Shown here one piece after another: positions 8,202 through 16,566 of a stretch of 64,000 nt of DNA. A program made the translations under genes and the position numbers. Within the stretch, counting starts at the first letter, position 1. Every line of letters begins with the position of its first letter. Source of the DNA: an uncultured Bacilli bacterium (GTDB taxonomy: Bacteria; Bacillota_I; Bacilli_A; RF39; UBA660); NCBI GenBank assembly GCA_934119955.1, contig CAKOSZ010000005.1, forward strand, positions 1-64,000. Reading direction: 5' to 3'. The notes beneath the pieces were generated by a model. The model was given only the letters and a program-made list of their open reading frames with translations, was not told the origin of the DNA and made no database searches.

Positions 8202-8343
8202 TTTATTAGACAAAATTTGTCGTTTTATTTTTGCAAATTCTAAATTTAATAATTATAATAGTAAGTCATAAAAGAGAAGAGTATATATTTGATATTTGAA
8301 TATTTGAAAAAAAGTAATAATAAAATTAATATAGGGTGGTTTT

Positions 8344-8712
8344 ATGGATATAAAAGAACTTAAAAAATTAAATCGAAAAGAATTACTAGAAATATTATTA
8401 GAACAAGCCAAAGTAATTGAAAAATTAGAAAATGATTTAGATGAAACTAAGGAAGAATTGAGAACTAAAAAAATTACTATTGCTGAATCGGGTTCTATAG
8501 CTGAGGCTACCTTAAAATTAAGTAAGATATTTGAACATGCGCAAAAGGTTGCTGATGATTATGTTAATACGGTTATTGAAAATAATAAAAAATATGAATT
8601 AAATGTTTTTGATGGAGTTCAAAAGGAACTTGACTATATAGAAAAAAATAATCCTAAATTATCTAAAGCAATTAAAAAGTCTAGGAGAAGAAAAGCATCA
8701 TGTTCAAGATAG
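8344..8712 (+). CDS. coiled-coil protein, first gene of the pilus operon
   Basis: 122 aa, soluble. Residues about 8-45 form a coiled coil (LLEQAKVIEKLENDLDETKEEL), followed by an Ala-rich helix (GSIAEATLKLSKIFEHAQKVADDYV) and a basic tail (KKSRRRK). The layout faintly recalls short DivIVA-like scaffolds, but I do not recognise a family. AGGGTGG precedes ATG 8344. The 3' end overlaps the signal peptidase gene by 13 nt, so the two are co-translated. A role in positioning pilus or secretion components is conceivable but not shown by the sequence. Confidence 0.6.
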   Translation: MDIKELKKLNRKELLEILLEQAKVIEKLENDLDETKEELRTKKITIAESGSIAEATLKLSKIFEHAQKVADDYVNTVIENNKKYELNVFDGVQKELDYIEKNNPKLSKAIKKSRRRKASCSR

Positions 8713-9344
8713 AGATTAAAAAGAAATTAAGTGGTGGTAAGTTAAATAAAAGCAAAAAGAAAAAAGATAATTTAGAAGTAGTTAAAAAATATAAGTTAAG
8801 TGATATAGAAAATGAGTTAAAAAGAGAAAGTTATAAATCAAAATATTTTAGAATTTTGCAAAGTACTATTTATGTCTTGATAATAATTGCTGCAATGGCT
8901 GCTTTAATTGCAACTTTAATAATGCCAGTTATTGAAATATCAGGGGATTCTATGAAACCTATTTTAAATGAAGGAGAAATAGTTGTAACTATTAAAAATA
9001 AAAATTTACATACAGGAGATATAGTTGCTTTTTATCAAGGTAATAAGATACTTGTTAAAAGAGTAATAGCAGGAGCTGGTAGTTTTGTTAATATTGATAA
9101 TGAAGGCAATGTATTTGTAAATGGAAAAGAATTAGAAGAAGAATATGTTAAGAATAAGAATTTAGGGGAAGGGGATATTAAATATCCTTATCAAGTGCCA
9201 GATGGAGAATGGTTTTTTCTAAGTGATGATAGAAATAACTTAAATGATTCAAGAAATTCTTTAATAGGATCAGTTAAAAATGATAATATCATCGGAAAAG
9301 TAATTTTTAGAGTATGGCCACTTAATAAATTTAAAATATTTTAA
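8700..9344 (+). CDS. lepB: signal peptidase I dedicated to the pilus locus
   Basis: 214 aa. A long basic cytoplasmic N-terminus (about 1-48, KKK-rich) precedes one membrane segment (about 53-75). The type I signal peptidase boxes follow: GDSMKP with catalytic Ser84, VKRVIA with the general-base Lys120, and SDDRNNLNDSR near the C-terminus. It removes signal peptides on the outer face of the membrane. Its place just upstream of the pilins (9 bp gap) suggests it processes them, as in many pilus islands. The Lys-rich N-terminal extension is longer than in a minimal SipS-type enzyme. Confidence 0.9.
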   Translation: MFKIEIKKKLSGGKLNKSKKKKDNLEVVKKYKLSDIENELKRESYKSKYFRILQSTIYVLIIIAAMAALIATLIMPVIEISGDSMKPILNEGEIVVTIKNKNLHTGDIVAFYQGNKILVKRVIAGAGSFVNIDNEGNVFVNGKELEEEYVKNKNLGEGDIKYPYQVPDGEWFFLSDDRNNLNDSRNSLIGSVKNDNIIGKVIFRVWPLNKFKIF

Positions 9345-9353
9345 GGAGGGTTT

Positions 9354-11786
9354 ATGAAGAAAATAATTAGAAGTACTTTTATTATTTTTCTATGTTTAAT
9401 AATTATTTTACCAATGTTTATAAGTGCTAGTACAACTAATCAAATAGATTATGTTGGAGGAGAAACTGTAAGCAGTGATGATATGGTTAGAATTAGTAAA
9501 ACTATTGAACATAAAGAAGGAGATTTAGAAAATTATTTTGATATTACTTTAAAGGTTGAGACAAAGAGCACAGCAGAAGAAATATTAAAATCTCAGGATT
9601 TAGCAATTGTTATTGTTATGGACATTTCTAATACCATGAAAACTTATGGTATTGATGGAAAATTAAATAGTTCAGGTATGAAAAGACTTGAAGCAGCTCA
9701 AAGGGCAGCTGAAACTTTTATTGATAGTTTTACAGAAAGTGCCAAAGTAGCAGATGGGGCAATTAGAGAACTTGGGTTTGTTGCCTTTAATACTGATGCT
9801 AAACAAATATTTAGTTTAACTCAATACACTGAAAGTAATAGTGCTACTTATGCAACAGATTTAAAAGCAAAAATGAATACGGAAACCAACAAAATTATTA
9901 ATCAAAAGTATACTAATGATTTTGATAAAATAAATAATAATTCTTCCTCAGTTTCTTATGGATTATCTTACAAAAGGTTTACTAATATTGAGGCTGGTCT
10001 TAGAAGAGGAAGAAATATGATTAATTATAGTAAGGCTAAAAATAGATATATTATCTTTATTTCAGATGGATTTCCCACTACATATTCTAATATGAGTAGT
10101 AATGCAAATGGCTATTCAGGCTATAATGTTTATATGCGAAATGCTAATAAATATTATGCTGATAATAAAACTAATGCTTCAACTGAGGGAATATTTTATA
10201 ATGAACTTTTAAAAACTTTTTGTACAGATGGAGTTAATTATAGTGATGAGGGAGCACGACGTGCTGCCAGTGTTGCTAAAACAATTAAAAATGAAGGAAC
10301 CAAAATATTTTCTATTGGTGTTGGTTTAACTGCCCAAGAGATACAAAATAATTATACAGCCGATATTAATAAAGAAAAGTATAATAAAAAGGGCGGTTAT
10401 GAGATCGGCAATAATAGTGAGGATTTTAAAAAATGGTTAGGTGGAGTAATCGGCTCAGGGTATTCAAATAATCCAGATGAAAGTTATTATTCTGATCCGT
10501 ATAATTTAGATAGTTTAAAGAAAGCCTATGCTAAAATATTTGAACGAATAAAACAACTTGCCAATGAAGAAGCTAAAGCAACTTGGGTAATTGAAGATCC
10601 TATGAATAATTTAAGCAATGAGAATAAGTTTATTGAATTTGTTGGTTTATATGATGATAAAAATATTTTAAAAGATAGTATAACTAATGGTAATCCCAAT
10701 GAAAGTGATACAGCAAATTATTCAAATGATACTTTAAAATGGGATTTAAAAAATTCTACCTATACAGGACCTACTAAAACAACTATTGATGGTAAAGAAG
10801 TTGAAATATATACTTATGAAGTAAAATATCGAGTAAGATTAAAAAATGAAACTAATGGTTTTGATGTAGAAAAACCTTATGAAACAAATGGAGAAACTAA
10901 ACTAACTTATGTTGTTAGAACAAGTACCGGTGCGGTTTCCGATCCTAAAACTTTGATATTTAAAAATCCAAAAGTTCATGGTTATTTAGGCGAATTAAAT
11001 TTAATTAAATTGAATAAATTTGATCGAAGTAAAATAAAAGGAGCAAAATTTAAATTAGTTCATGATCCAAATTGCTTGTGTCATAAAGAAAGAAAATATG
11101 CAACTATTTTAGATATGGAAGTAGAAAGTGACGAATTTGGAAATGTAAGTTTTAAAAATATACCATCAGGACATAAGTATTTATTAAGTGAAATATCAAC
11201 TTTAAATAACTTAATTAAAGACGAAAAAACTTATAGTGTATCAGTTGACTACGGTGAAACTAAAATAGAAGGTTTAATTAATAATGAATTTATAAATGAT
11301 TATAAAAAAGGAAATTTAGAAATTGAAAAGATTGTTTCAGGAACTGGTAATAAGAATGGAAAATTTACCTTTATTATAAAAGCAACTTATAATAATCAAT
11401 TAGTTAAAAATAAAACGTTTAATTATACAGGTTCAAGATCTGGAACTATCACTTTTGATAATGAAGGTAAAATAAGTTTTGAACTTACTAATAATGAAAA
11501 TATTAAAATTCTTGATTTACCAATAGATACAATATATGAAATAGAAGAAATAAATACCGAGGGTTATGTTGTTAAAACTGAAATAAATGGAAATATAACC
11601 ATTGGTAATAAAGTAAATATTACCCAAAGTGATACAAATAAAGTTAAATTTATTAATATCACAAGTTATGAATTACCGGCTACTGGAAGTAGCAGGATGT
11701 TAATTTTGATAATAATAGGTTCTCTATTATTAGGTCTACCTATTATTTATATAGGATATATGTTTTACAAGAGGAAATTTAGCTGA
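9354..11786 (+). CDS. pilus tip adhesin with von Willebrand A domain and LPATG anchor
   Basis: 810 aa. A signal peptide (cleavage near residue 25, ISAS) is followed by a vWA domain from about 80 to 400 with the MIDAS start VIVMDISNT (D90, S92, T94). CnaB/SpaA-like beta domains follow at about 530-640 (GELNLIKLNKFDRSKIKGAKF) and about 650-760 (GNLEIEKIVSG). The sorting signal LPATG is at 774-778, with a hydrophobic stretch and KRK tail. This matches RrgA/SpaC-type tip pilins that bind host ligands through a metal-dependent vWA site. The CLCH pair near 575 is unusual for a surface protein. It follows the signal peptidase by 9 bp behind AAGGAGG. Confidence 0.88.
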   Translation: MKKIIRSTFIIFLCLIIILPMFISASTTNQIDYVGGETVSSDDMVRISKTIEHKEGDLENYFDITLKVETKSTAEEILKSQDLAIVIVMDISNTMKTYGIDGKLNSSGMKRLEAAQRAAETFIDSFTESAKVADGAIRELGFVAFNTDAKQIFSLTQYTESNSATYATDLKAKMNTETNKIINQKYTNDFDKINNNSSSVSYGLSYKRFTNIEAGLRRGRNMINYSKAKNRYIIFISDGFPTTYSNMSSNANGYSGYNVYMRNANKYYADNKTNASTEGIFYNELLKTFCTDGVNYSDEGARRAASVAKTIKNEGTKIFSIGVGLTAQEIQNNYTADINKEKYNKKGGYEIGNNSEDFKKWLGGVIGSGYSNNPDESYYSDPYNLDSLKKAYAKIFERIKQLANEEAKATWVIEDPMNNLSNENKFIEFVGLYDDKNILKDSITNGNPNESDTANYSNDTLKWDLKNSTYTGPTKTTIDGKEVEIYTYEVKYRVRLKNETNGFDVEKPYETNGETKLTYVVRTSTGAVSDPKTLIFKNPKVHGYLGELNLIKLNKFDRSKIKGAKFKLVHDPNCLCHKERKYATILDMEVESDEFGNVSFKNIPSGHKYLLSEISTLNNLIKDEKTYSVSVDYGETKIEGLINNEFINDYKKGNLEIEKIVSGTGNKNGKFTFIIKATYNNQLVKNKTFNYTGSRSGTITFDNEGKISFELTNNENIKILDLPIDTIYEIEEINTEGYVVKTEINGNITIGNKVNITQSDTNKVKFINITSYELPATGSSRMLILIIIGSLLLGLPIIYIGYMFYKRKFS

Positions 11787-11839
11787 CACCTTAAATAAAA
11801 TATAGTCCAAGAAGTACAAAAAGAAAGGAAACAAAAAAC

Positions 11840-13297
11840 ATGAAAAAATTATTTAAAATGATTATGGTACTTTTACTTGCAGTAACATGTTTAATGCAAA
11901 GTATTATAGTTAATGCAGCTGGAAATGGTAAAATTACTATTACTAAGGCTGAAATAGGTAAAACTTATGCAATTTATAAGTTATTTGATCTAGAAAGTTA
12001 TAATTCAGAAACTGGTGCTTATACTTATACTATTGATACTACTAGTAAATGGTATGATTTTGTTCTAAATGGTGCTGGTAAAGATTATATTACTTTAACA
12101 GATTATACAGAAACTAAAAAGATAGTATCTTGGAATACTAACAAAAATACAGAGAGTGATCATGCAACATTTGCTAAACTTGCTCTTAAATATGCTAAGG
12201 AATCAAACCCCGTAATAGCTGCAACTGATACTAAAACAGCAGAATCAACTACGGTTGAATTTACAGGTCTTGATTTAGGCTATTATTTAATAGATTCATC
12301 ACTTGGGGCTCTTTGTGGTTTAACAACTACTAAGCCAAGTGCAAGTGTTGTAGAAAAAAACTCAGTTCCTACAATTGATAAGGAAGTAAAAGAAGATTCA
12401 ACTGGTGAGTTTGGAAAAGAAAATAGTGCTCAAATAGGAGATACAGTTGAATTTAAAACAACTATTACAATTGGTGAGGGTGCAATTAACTATACTTTAT
12501 ATGATAAGATGAGTGCAGGACTTACTTATAAAGGTATTGATAAAGTTACAGTAATTAAAGCAGGTGAAACTACTGAAACAACAGTTGCTAATACAAATTA
12601 TATTGTTAAAACAGATATTACAGGTTATACTTTTGTTATTGCATTTGATAATAATTATATAAATACTTTAAACTCTGGTGATAAATTAGTAGTTTACTAT
12701 ACAGCAACTTTAAATACTGATGCTATTGTTGCAGGAATTGGTAATCCAAATGAAACAATTTTAAAATATGGTGATTCAACTAATCATACAACTGAACCAT
12801 CAACAACAACAACTTATACTTATGATTTTGATGTTGTAAAAACAAAAAGTAATGGTGAATTACTAGATGGAGCAGAATTTAAGTTATATACATCTAATGA
12901 TAGTAAAAATCCTTTAAAGTTTACTGTTACAAATGGTGTTTATAGAGTAGATCCAAATGGAGAAACTGATACAATTGTTGTTGAAGGTGGTAAAGTAACA
13001 ATTGAAGGATTAGATCTTGATACTTACTATTTAGAAGAAACTAAAAATCCAGCTGGTTATAACAAATTAACTTCAAGAGTTTTATTTACTGTAACAAAAG
13101 ATGGTAAACGTACAGCAACAATTGAAAATGATATATACAAAAATGGTGGAATTCAAATTATAAACTATACTGGTACTGAACTTCCATCAACAGGTGGTAT
13201 GGGTACAGTTCTATTCATAGTAATTGGAACATTAATGGTACTTGGTTTTGGTGTATTACTAGTTACTAAATTACGTATTAGTAAAATGTCAATCTAA
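11840..13297 (+). CDS. major (shaft) pilin with LPSTG anchor
   Basis: 485 aa. A signal peptide (cleavage after VNA, about residue 26) is followed by Ig-like pilin domains and a SpaA/CnaB domain near 330-430 starting YDFDVVKTKSNGELLDGAEF, with the E-box YYLEETKNPAGY that supports an intramolecular isopeptide bond. LPSTG lies at 448-452 with a membrane segment and short basic tail. The candidate polymerising lysine is in NSVPTIDKEVKED near residue 180, corresponding to the pilin-motif region; no canonical YPKN is present. Relatively frequent CA/CT-containing codons and the hairpin directly downstream fit high expression. The class C sortase is next in the operon. Confidence 0.88.
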   Translation: MKKLFKMIMVLLLAVTCLMQSIIVNAAGNGKITITKAEIGKTYAIYKLFDLESYNSETGAYTYTIDTTSKWYDFVLNGAGKDYITLTDYTETKKIVSWNTNKNTESDHATFAKLALKYAKESNPVIAATDTKTAESTTVEFTGLDLGYYLIDSSLGALCGLTTTKPSASVVEKNSVPTIDKEVKEDSTGEFGKENSAQIGDTVEFKTTITIGEGAINYTLYDKMSAGLTYKGIDKVTVIKAGETTETTVANTNYIVKTDITGYTFVIAFDNNYINTLNSGDKLVVYYTATLNTDAIVAGIGNPNETILKYGDSTNHTTEPSTTTTYTYDFDVVKTKSNGELLDGAEFKLYTSNDSKNPLKFTVTNGVYRVDPNGETDTIVVEGGKVTIEGLDLDTYYLEETKNPAGYNKLTSRVLFTVTKDGKRTATIENDIYKNGGIQIINYTGTELPSTGGMGTVLFIVIGTLMVLGFGVLLVTKLRISKMSI

Positions 13298-13328
13298 AAA
13301 ATAAATTAGTCAGCTTAGTATGTTTGTT

Positions 13329-13351
13329 CTAAGGGAGTTTTTCTCCCTTAG
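13329..13351 (+). promoter_or_regulatory. intra-operon hairpin without T tract
   Basis: CTAAGGGAG (13329-13337) and CTCCCTTAG (13343-13351) form a perfect 9-bp stem around a T5 loop. It is followed by GGCAATAT and not by Ts, so it is not a standard terminator. It lies between the major pilin and its sortase and may act as an mRNA 3'-end stabiliser, processing site or attenuator that raises the pilin:sortase ratio. Confidence 0.6.
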
Positions 13352-13381
13352 GGCAATATATAAATAGGAGGTAAAAGAATT

Positions 13382-14257
13382 ATGAAAAAGAATAAAATTA
13401 CTTTAATCATGATATTATTTTTTTTCATAGGGCTTTTAGTCCTATTATATCCAGCAATTAGTTCTTATTATAATGAAAAGGTTAGTACAAAGGCAATTTT
13501 CAACTATGAATCTTTATTAGAAAATAATCCTGATCAAGAAAAATATCAAAAAATGTTTGAAGAAGCCAAGATTTATAATCAAAAATTATTAAATTTAAAA
13601 GAACCTTTAATTGAACATGATACAATAGATGGGTATAAAAATATTTTAAATATTAATGATACAGGTATGATGGGTTATTTAACTATTAATAAAATTAAAG
13701 TTGAACTTCCTATTTACCATGGAACTAGTCAAGAAGTGTTAGGTACATCAGTTGGTCATTTAGAAGGAACAAGTTTTCCTATTGGCGAAAAAGGTACTCA
13801 TACGGTTTTATCAGCCCATAGAGGTTTGCCTTCTTCTAAGTTATTTACTGATTTAGATAAATTAGAAATAGGAGATAATTTTAAGTTAACAATTCTTGAT
13901 AAAACTTTTAACTATGAAGTAGATAAAATAACAATAGTTAGTCCCAAAGAATTAGATGAGGTGAAAATCGATAAAGATAGTGATTACATTACTCTTTTAA
14001 CTTGTACTCCTTATGGAATAAATACTCATCGCTTACTAGTAAGAGGAAAAAGAGTAGAAGGAAATAAAAAAAACACCTATATTTCAACTGAGGGATATAG
14101 TGTTAATAAACTAATAGTTATGCCCTTAGTAGCATTACCAATTATTCTAACTTTGTTCTTAGTAATTCTTTTCAAACCAGTTAAAAGAAATTATAAAGAT
14201 ATGTATATAAAAGAATTAAAAAACAAATTAAACGGGAGGGTTTATGAAAAACAATAA
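13382..14257 (+). CDS. class C (pilin-polymerising) sortase
   Basis: 291 aa. An N-terminal membrane segment (about 6-26), the sortase barrel, and a second membrane segment near the C-terminus (about 243-265) give the class C layout. Catalytic residues are His146 in SAHRG, Cys208 in TLLTCTPYG and Arg217 in NTHRLLVRG. The lid region normally carrying DP(F/W/Y) instead reads EHDTIDGYKN (79-88), so the lid is atypical. It would join pilin subunits by isopeptide bonds outside the membrane. A strong AGGAGG site precedes ATG 13382, and the 3' end overlaps the basal pilin gene by 14 nt. Confidence 0.9.
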   Translation: MKKNKITLIMILFFFIGLLVLLYPAISSYYNEKVSTKAIFNYESLLENNPDQEKYQKMFEEAKIYNQKLLNLKEPLIEHDTIDGYKNILNINDTGMMGYLTINKIKVELPIYHGTSQEVLGTSVGHLEGTSFPIGEKGTHTVLSAHRGLPSSKLFTDLDKLEIGDNFKLTILDKTFNYEVDKITIVSPKELDEVKIDKDSDYITLLTCTPYGINTHRLLVRGKRVEGNKKNTYISTEGYSVNKLIVMPLVALPIILTLFLVILFKPVKRNYKDMYIKELKNKLNGRVYEKQ

Positions 14258-15110
14258 ATTATTAATTATCATAGGAATTTTTATCTTTCTTTTATCTTTA
14301 AATGTTAAAGCTGAAACTTTTGATTTTACTAAAAAAGGATCAATTACTATTGATGTTATTGATGATAACTCAAAACCACTTACAGACTTAGAACTTACTC
14401 TTTATAAAATAGGTGAGGCTTTTGAAAAAGACAATAATTTAAGTTTTAAATATGTTTCTGATCTTAATTCATGTAAAGTCTTAATAAATGATATTACTAC
14501 TAGTAATGTAGATGAAGTTTATTCTTGTCTTAAAGATAAAAATATAGAAAAAATTACTAATAAAACTGATAAAAATGGTTCTATTAAATTTTCTAATTTA
14601 AGCCTTGGTTTATATTTAGTTGAACAAACTAATAAAATAGAAGGTTATAATAAACTAGATAAATTTATTATAATGTTACCCAATATAACTGATAATGGTT
14701 ATGAATATGATGTTCATTCTACTCCTAAATGTGAAATAGAAAAGTTTATTGATATAACTATTAAAAAAGTATGGAATAGTGGTAATAGTAAAATACCAAG
14801 AGTTATTTCAGTTGAATTATTTAAAGGAGAAGAACTTATTCAACTTGTTAATTTAAGTATTTATAATAACTGGGAATATACTTTAACAAATTTACCAGCA
14901 AGTGATGATTATTATGTTAAAGAATTTAATATTTTACCAGATTATGTTGTAACTTATAAAAGAATAGGTAATACTTTTATTGTTACAAATACTAATACCT
15001 TAGTTCAAACAGGTCAAAATACTTTAATTATTGAAATACTTTGTTTTACAGGACTTATTTGTCTTTTAATAGGTGTAGTTTTAAATAGGATTAAACATGA
15101 AAAAAATTAG
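14244..15110 (+). CDS. minor/basal pilin, SpaA-like, LVQTG anchor
   Basis: 288 aa. A signal peptide (cleavage near KAE, residue 24) precedes two CnaB-type domains: about 28-165, with GSITIDVIDDNSKPLTDLEL and the E-box-like YLVEQTNKIEGY, and about 170-250, starting ITIKKVWNSG. The C-terminus has LVQTG (253-257) followed by a membrane segment and RIKHEKN. LVQTG in place of LPXTG suggests the housekeeping or partner sortase, not the polymerising one, handles this subunit, as in basal pilins that anchor the fibre. Its ends overlap both flanking sortase genes by 14 nt, implying translational coupling. Confidence 0.82.
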   Translation: MKNNKLLIIIGIFIFLLSLNVKAETFDFTKKGSITIDVIDDNSKPLTDLELTLYKIGEAFEKDNNLSFKYVSDLNSCKVLINDITTSNVDEVYSCLKDKNIEKITNKTDKNGSIKFSNLSLGLYLVEQTNKIEGYNKLDKFIIMLPNITDNGYEYDVHSTPKCEIEKFIDITIKKVWNSGNSKIPRVISVELFKGEELIQLVNLSIYNNWEYTLTNLPASDDYYVKEFNILPDYVVTYKRIGNTFIVTNTNTLVQTGQNTLIIEILCFTGLICLLIGVVLNRIKHEKN

Positions 15111-15666
15111 TAAAATATTTTTTATTCTAGGAGTTATTTTAATTACTTTATCTATATTTTTCTTAATTCATGACTTAAATGAAGATAAATTAGCAGGTTC
15201 AACTTCTAAAAAAGTTTTAGGAATAATTGAAAACGATTTAGATAATAATGATAATTCTAATAAGAATTATGTTGATGATACAATTTTAATAGATGGTTAT
15301 AACTATATTGGCATAATTGAAATACCAAGTATTAATTTAAAACTTCCTATTATATCAACTTTTGATTATGATAGATTAAAAATAGCTCCTTGTATTTATT
15401 ATGGTAGTATTGAAACTGATGATTTAGTTATATGTGGCCACTCTTATAAAAACCATTTTCGTTATTTAAAAGAATTAAAAAGTGGGGATGTAATAACAAT
15501 TACTGATATGAATTCCAATACTTATTATTATGAAGTTGCATTAGTAGAAACATTAAAACCAACAGAGGTTTTAGAAATGATTGAAAGTTCTTTTGATTTA
15601 ACTTTATATACTTGTACAAGTGATAGTAGAAATCGTATAACTGTAAGATGTAATAGAATTAAATAA
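15097..15666 (+). CDS. second sortase of the pilus locus (class D-like)
   Basis: 189 aa, with a membrane anchor at 7-24 and a short sortase domain. Catalytic His115 in ICGHSYKNHF, Cys173 in LTLYTCTSDSRNR and Arg180 are all present. The compact size, absence of a C-terminal membrane segment and TCTSDSRNRITVR motif fit the class D/B. anthracis SrtC-like group better than class C. It likely anchors the finished pilus, or the LVQTG basal pilin, to the wall. It is the last gene of the operon, ahead of the hairpin at 15700. Confidence 0.82.
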   Translation: MKKISKIFFILGVILITLSIFFLIHDLNEDKLAGSTSKKVLGIIENDLDNNDNSNKNYVDDTILIDGYNYIGIIEIPSINLKLPIISTFDYDRLKIAPCIYYGSIETDDLVICGHSYKNHFRYLKELKSGDVITITDMNSNTYYYEVALVETLKPTEVLEMIESSFDLTLYTCTSDSRNRITVRCNRIK

Positions 15667-16562
15667 TTACATCTTTATAGCTCAATAAAATCTAGTGTGA
15701 AATAGAGATGATAAATTGTCATCTCTATTTTGTGTTATTATAAAGTAAATAATAATGATAATAGAAGATATAAATGAAAGATTATTAAAACTTAAAGTAA
15801 AAATAAAAAAATATCAAACAGAAAAAAGAATGTTTAATGCAATATTATGCATATTTCAATAATAGATATTCAGCAGAATTCGTAATATCACACATGTATG
15901 TTAATATTAATATAAAAATGTCGTTTTTGATATTACATTTTACTTTATCATTGACATTATTGTATCTTTTTACTTAAATTGTAACATATACAGTGACAAA
16001 ATACTGACAACTTTATTGACTTTTATTTAGATTCTTTGTTTAATAGATTACAATATTTATAAGTAATTTTGTCGTTTATTTTAGTAATTTTACAACTAAT
16101 TCTTAACTGGTAGTTAATTAAATAGAAGGTAAATAGTCTTATAAATTGTATTATTAAATGCTAAAAAAATTGAACAATGTAGACTAATTATAAAGTACTT
16201 ATATTACAAGTAGAAATATATATTCATTTATATTGATACTATAGATGATGATAATGCAATAGTTAATGAATGTTTAAAATATAGAAAGAATTAAAATGTC
16301 ATTTTTTTAGATTACTTGTTGAATTTAATTTTATAAATAATAGATTTTTTAAAAAAGCTACACTGATTGATTTTGTATAAATTAGAAGTCAATGTCGGAA
16401 ATACAATGCTAATTAATATGTTGCTATTGGTATATATCGAATGATAAAGATAGGCAAAAATATAACTAATATTCTATCATAAAGGTTAATGGAGGAGTGA
16501 TATGATATGGTTAAAAAGAATTATACAAAAAGAAGAATTAAACAGTTAGGAGGTGATACAAA
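15667..16562 (+). other. long AT-rich gap with decayed coding fragments
   Basis: After the hairpin no normal gene is visible. A 35-codon frame at 15755-15862 (MIIEDINERLLKLKVKIKKY and on) and an open stretch ending near 16294 (IDTIDDDNAIVNECLKYRKN) look like fragments of lost proteins. The rest is poly-A/T-rich sequence with many stops on both strands. Two nested mini-ORFs occur just before the next operon at 16502-16549 and 16507-16566. I see no convincing promoter pair here, although the next operon must start in this stretch. Confidence 0.55.
15699..15752 (+). repeat. hairpin repeat element, copy 1 (terminator after the pilus operon)
   Basis: AAATAGAGATGA (15700-15711) pairs perfectly with TCATCTCTATTT (15719-15730). 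About 54 bp, including flanks, is near-identical by eye to 24955-25007. The hairpin with trailing Ts would terminate the pilus operon. A shorter relative lies at 46818-46848. Confidence 0.75.
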
Positions 16563-16566
16563 GTGA
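16507..16566 (+). CDS. possible 19-codon leader peptide coupled to the sugar dehydrogenase
   Basis: ATG 16507 lies behind GGAGGAG (16491-16497) and encodes a basic peptide (MVKKNYTKRRIKQLGGDTK). Its TGA overlaps the GTG start of the next gene (GTGA, 16563-16566). A second frame from ATG 16502 (16502-16549, MIWLKRIIQKEELNS) uses the same ribosome site with better spacing. Only one is likely used; either could be chance. Confidence 0.35.
   Translation: MVKKNYTKRRIKQLGGDTK

Noticed and set aside
8304..8332. TTGAAA-17-TAATAT as the pilus operon promoter
   Set aside because: The -10 would end next to the ribosome site of the first gene, so the RNA would start within it; placement is doubtful.
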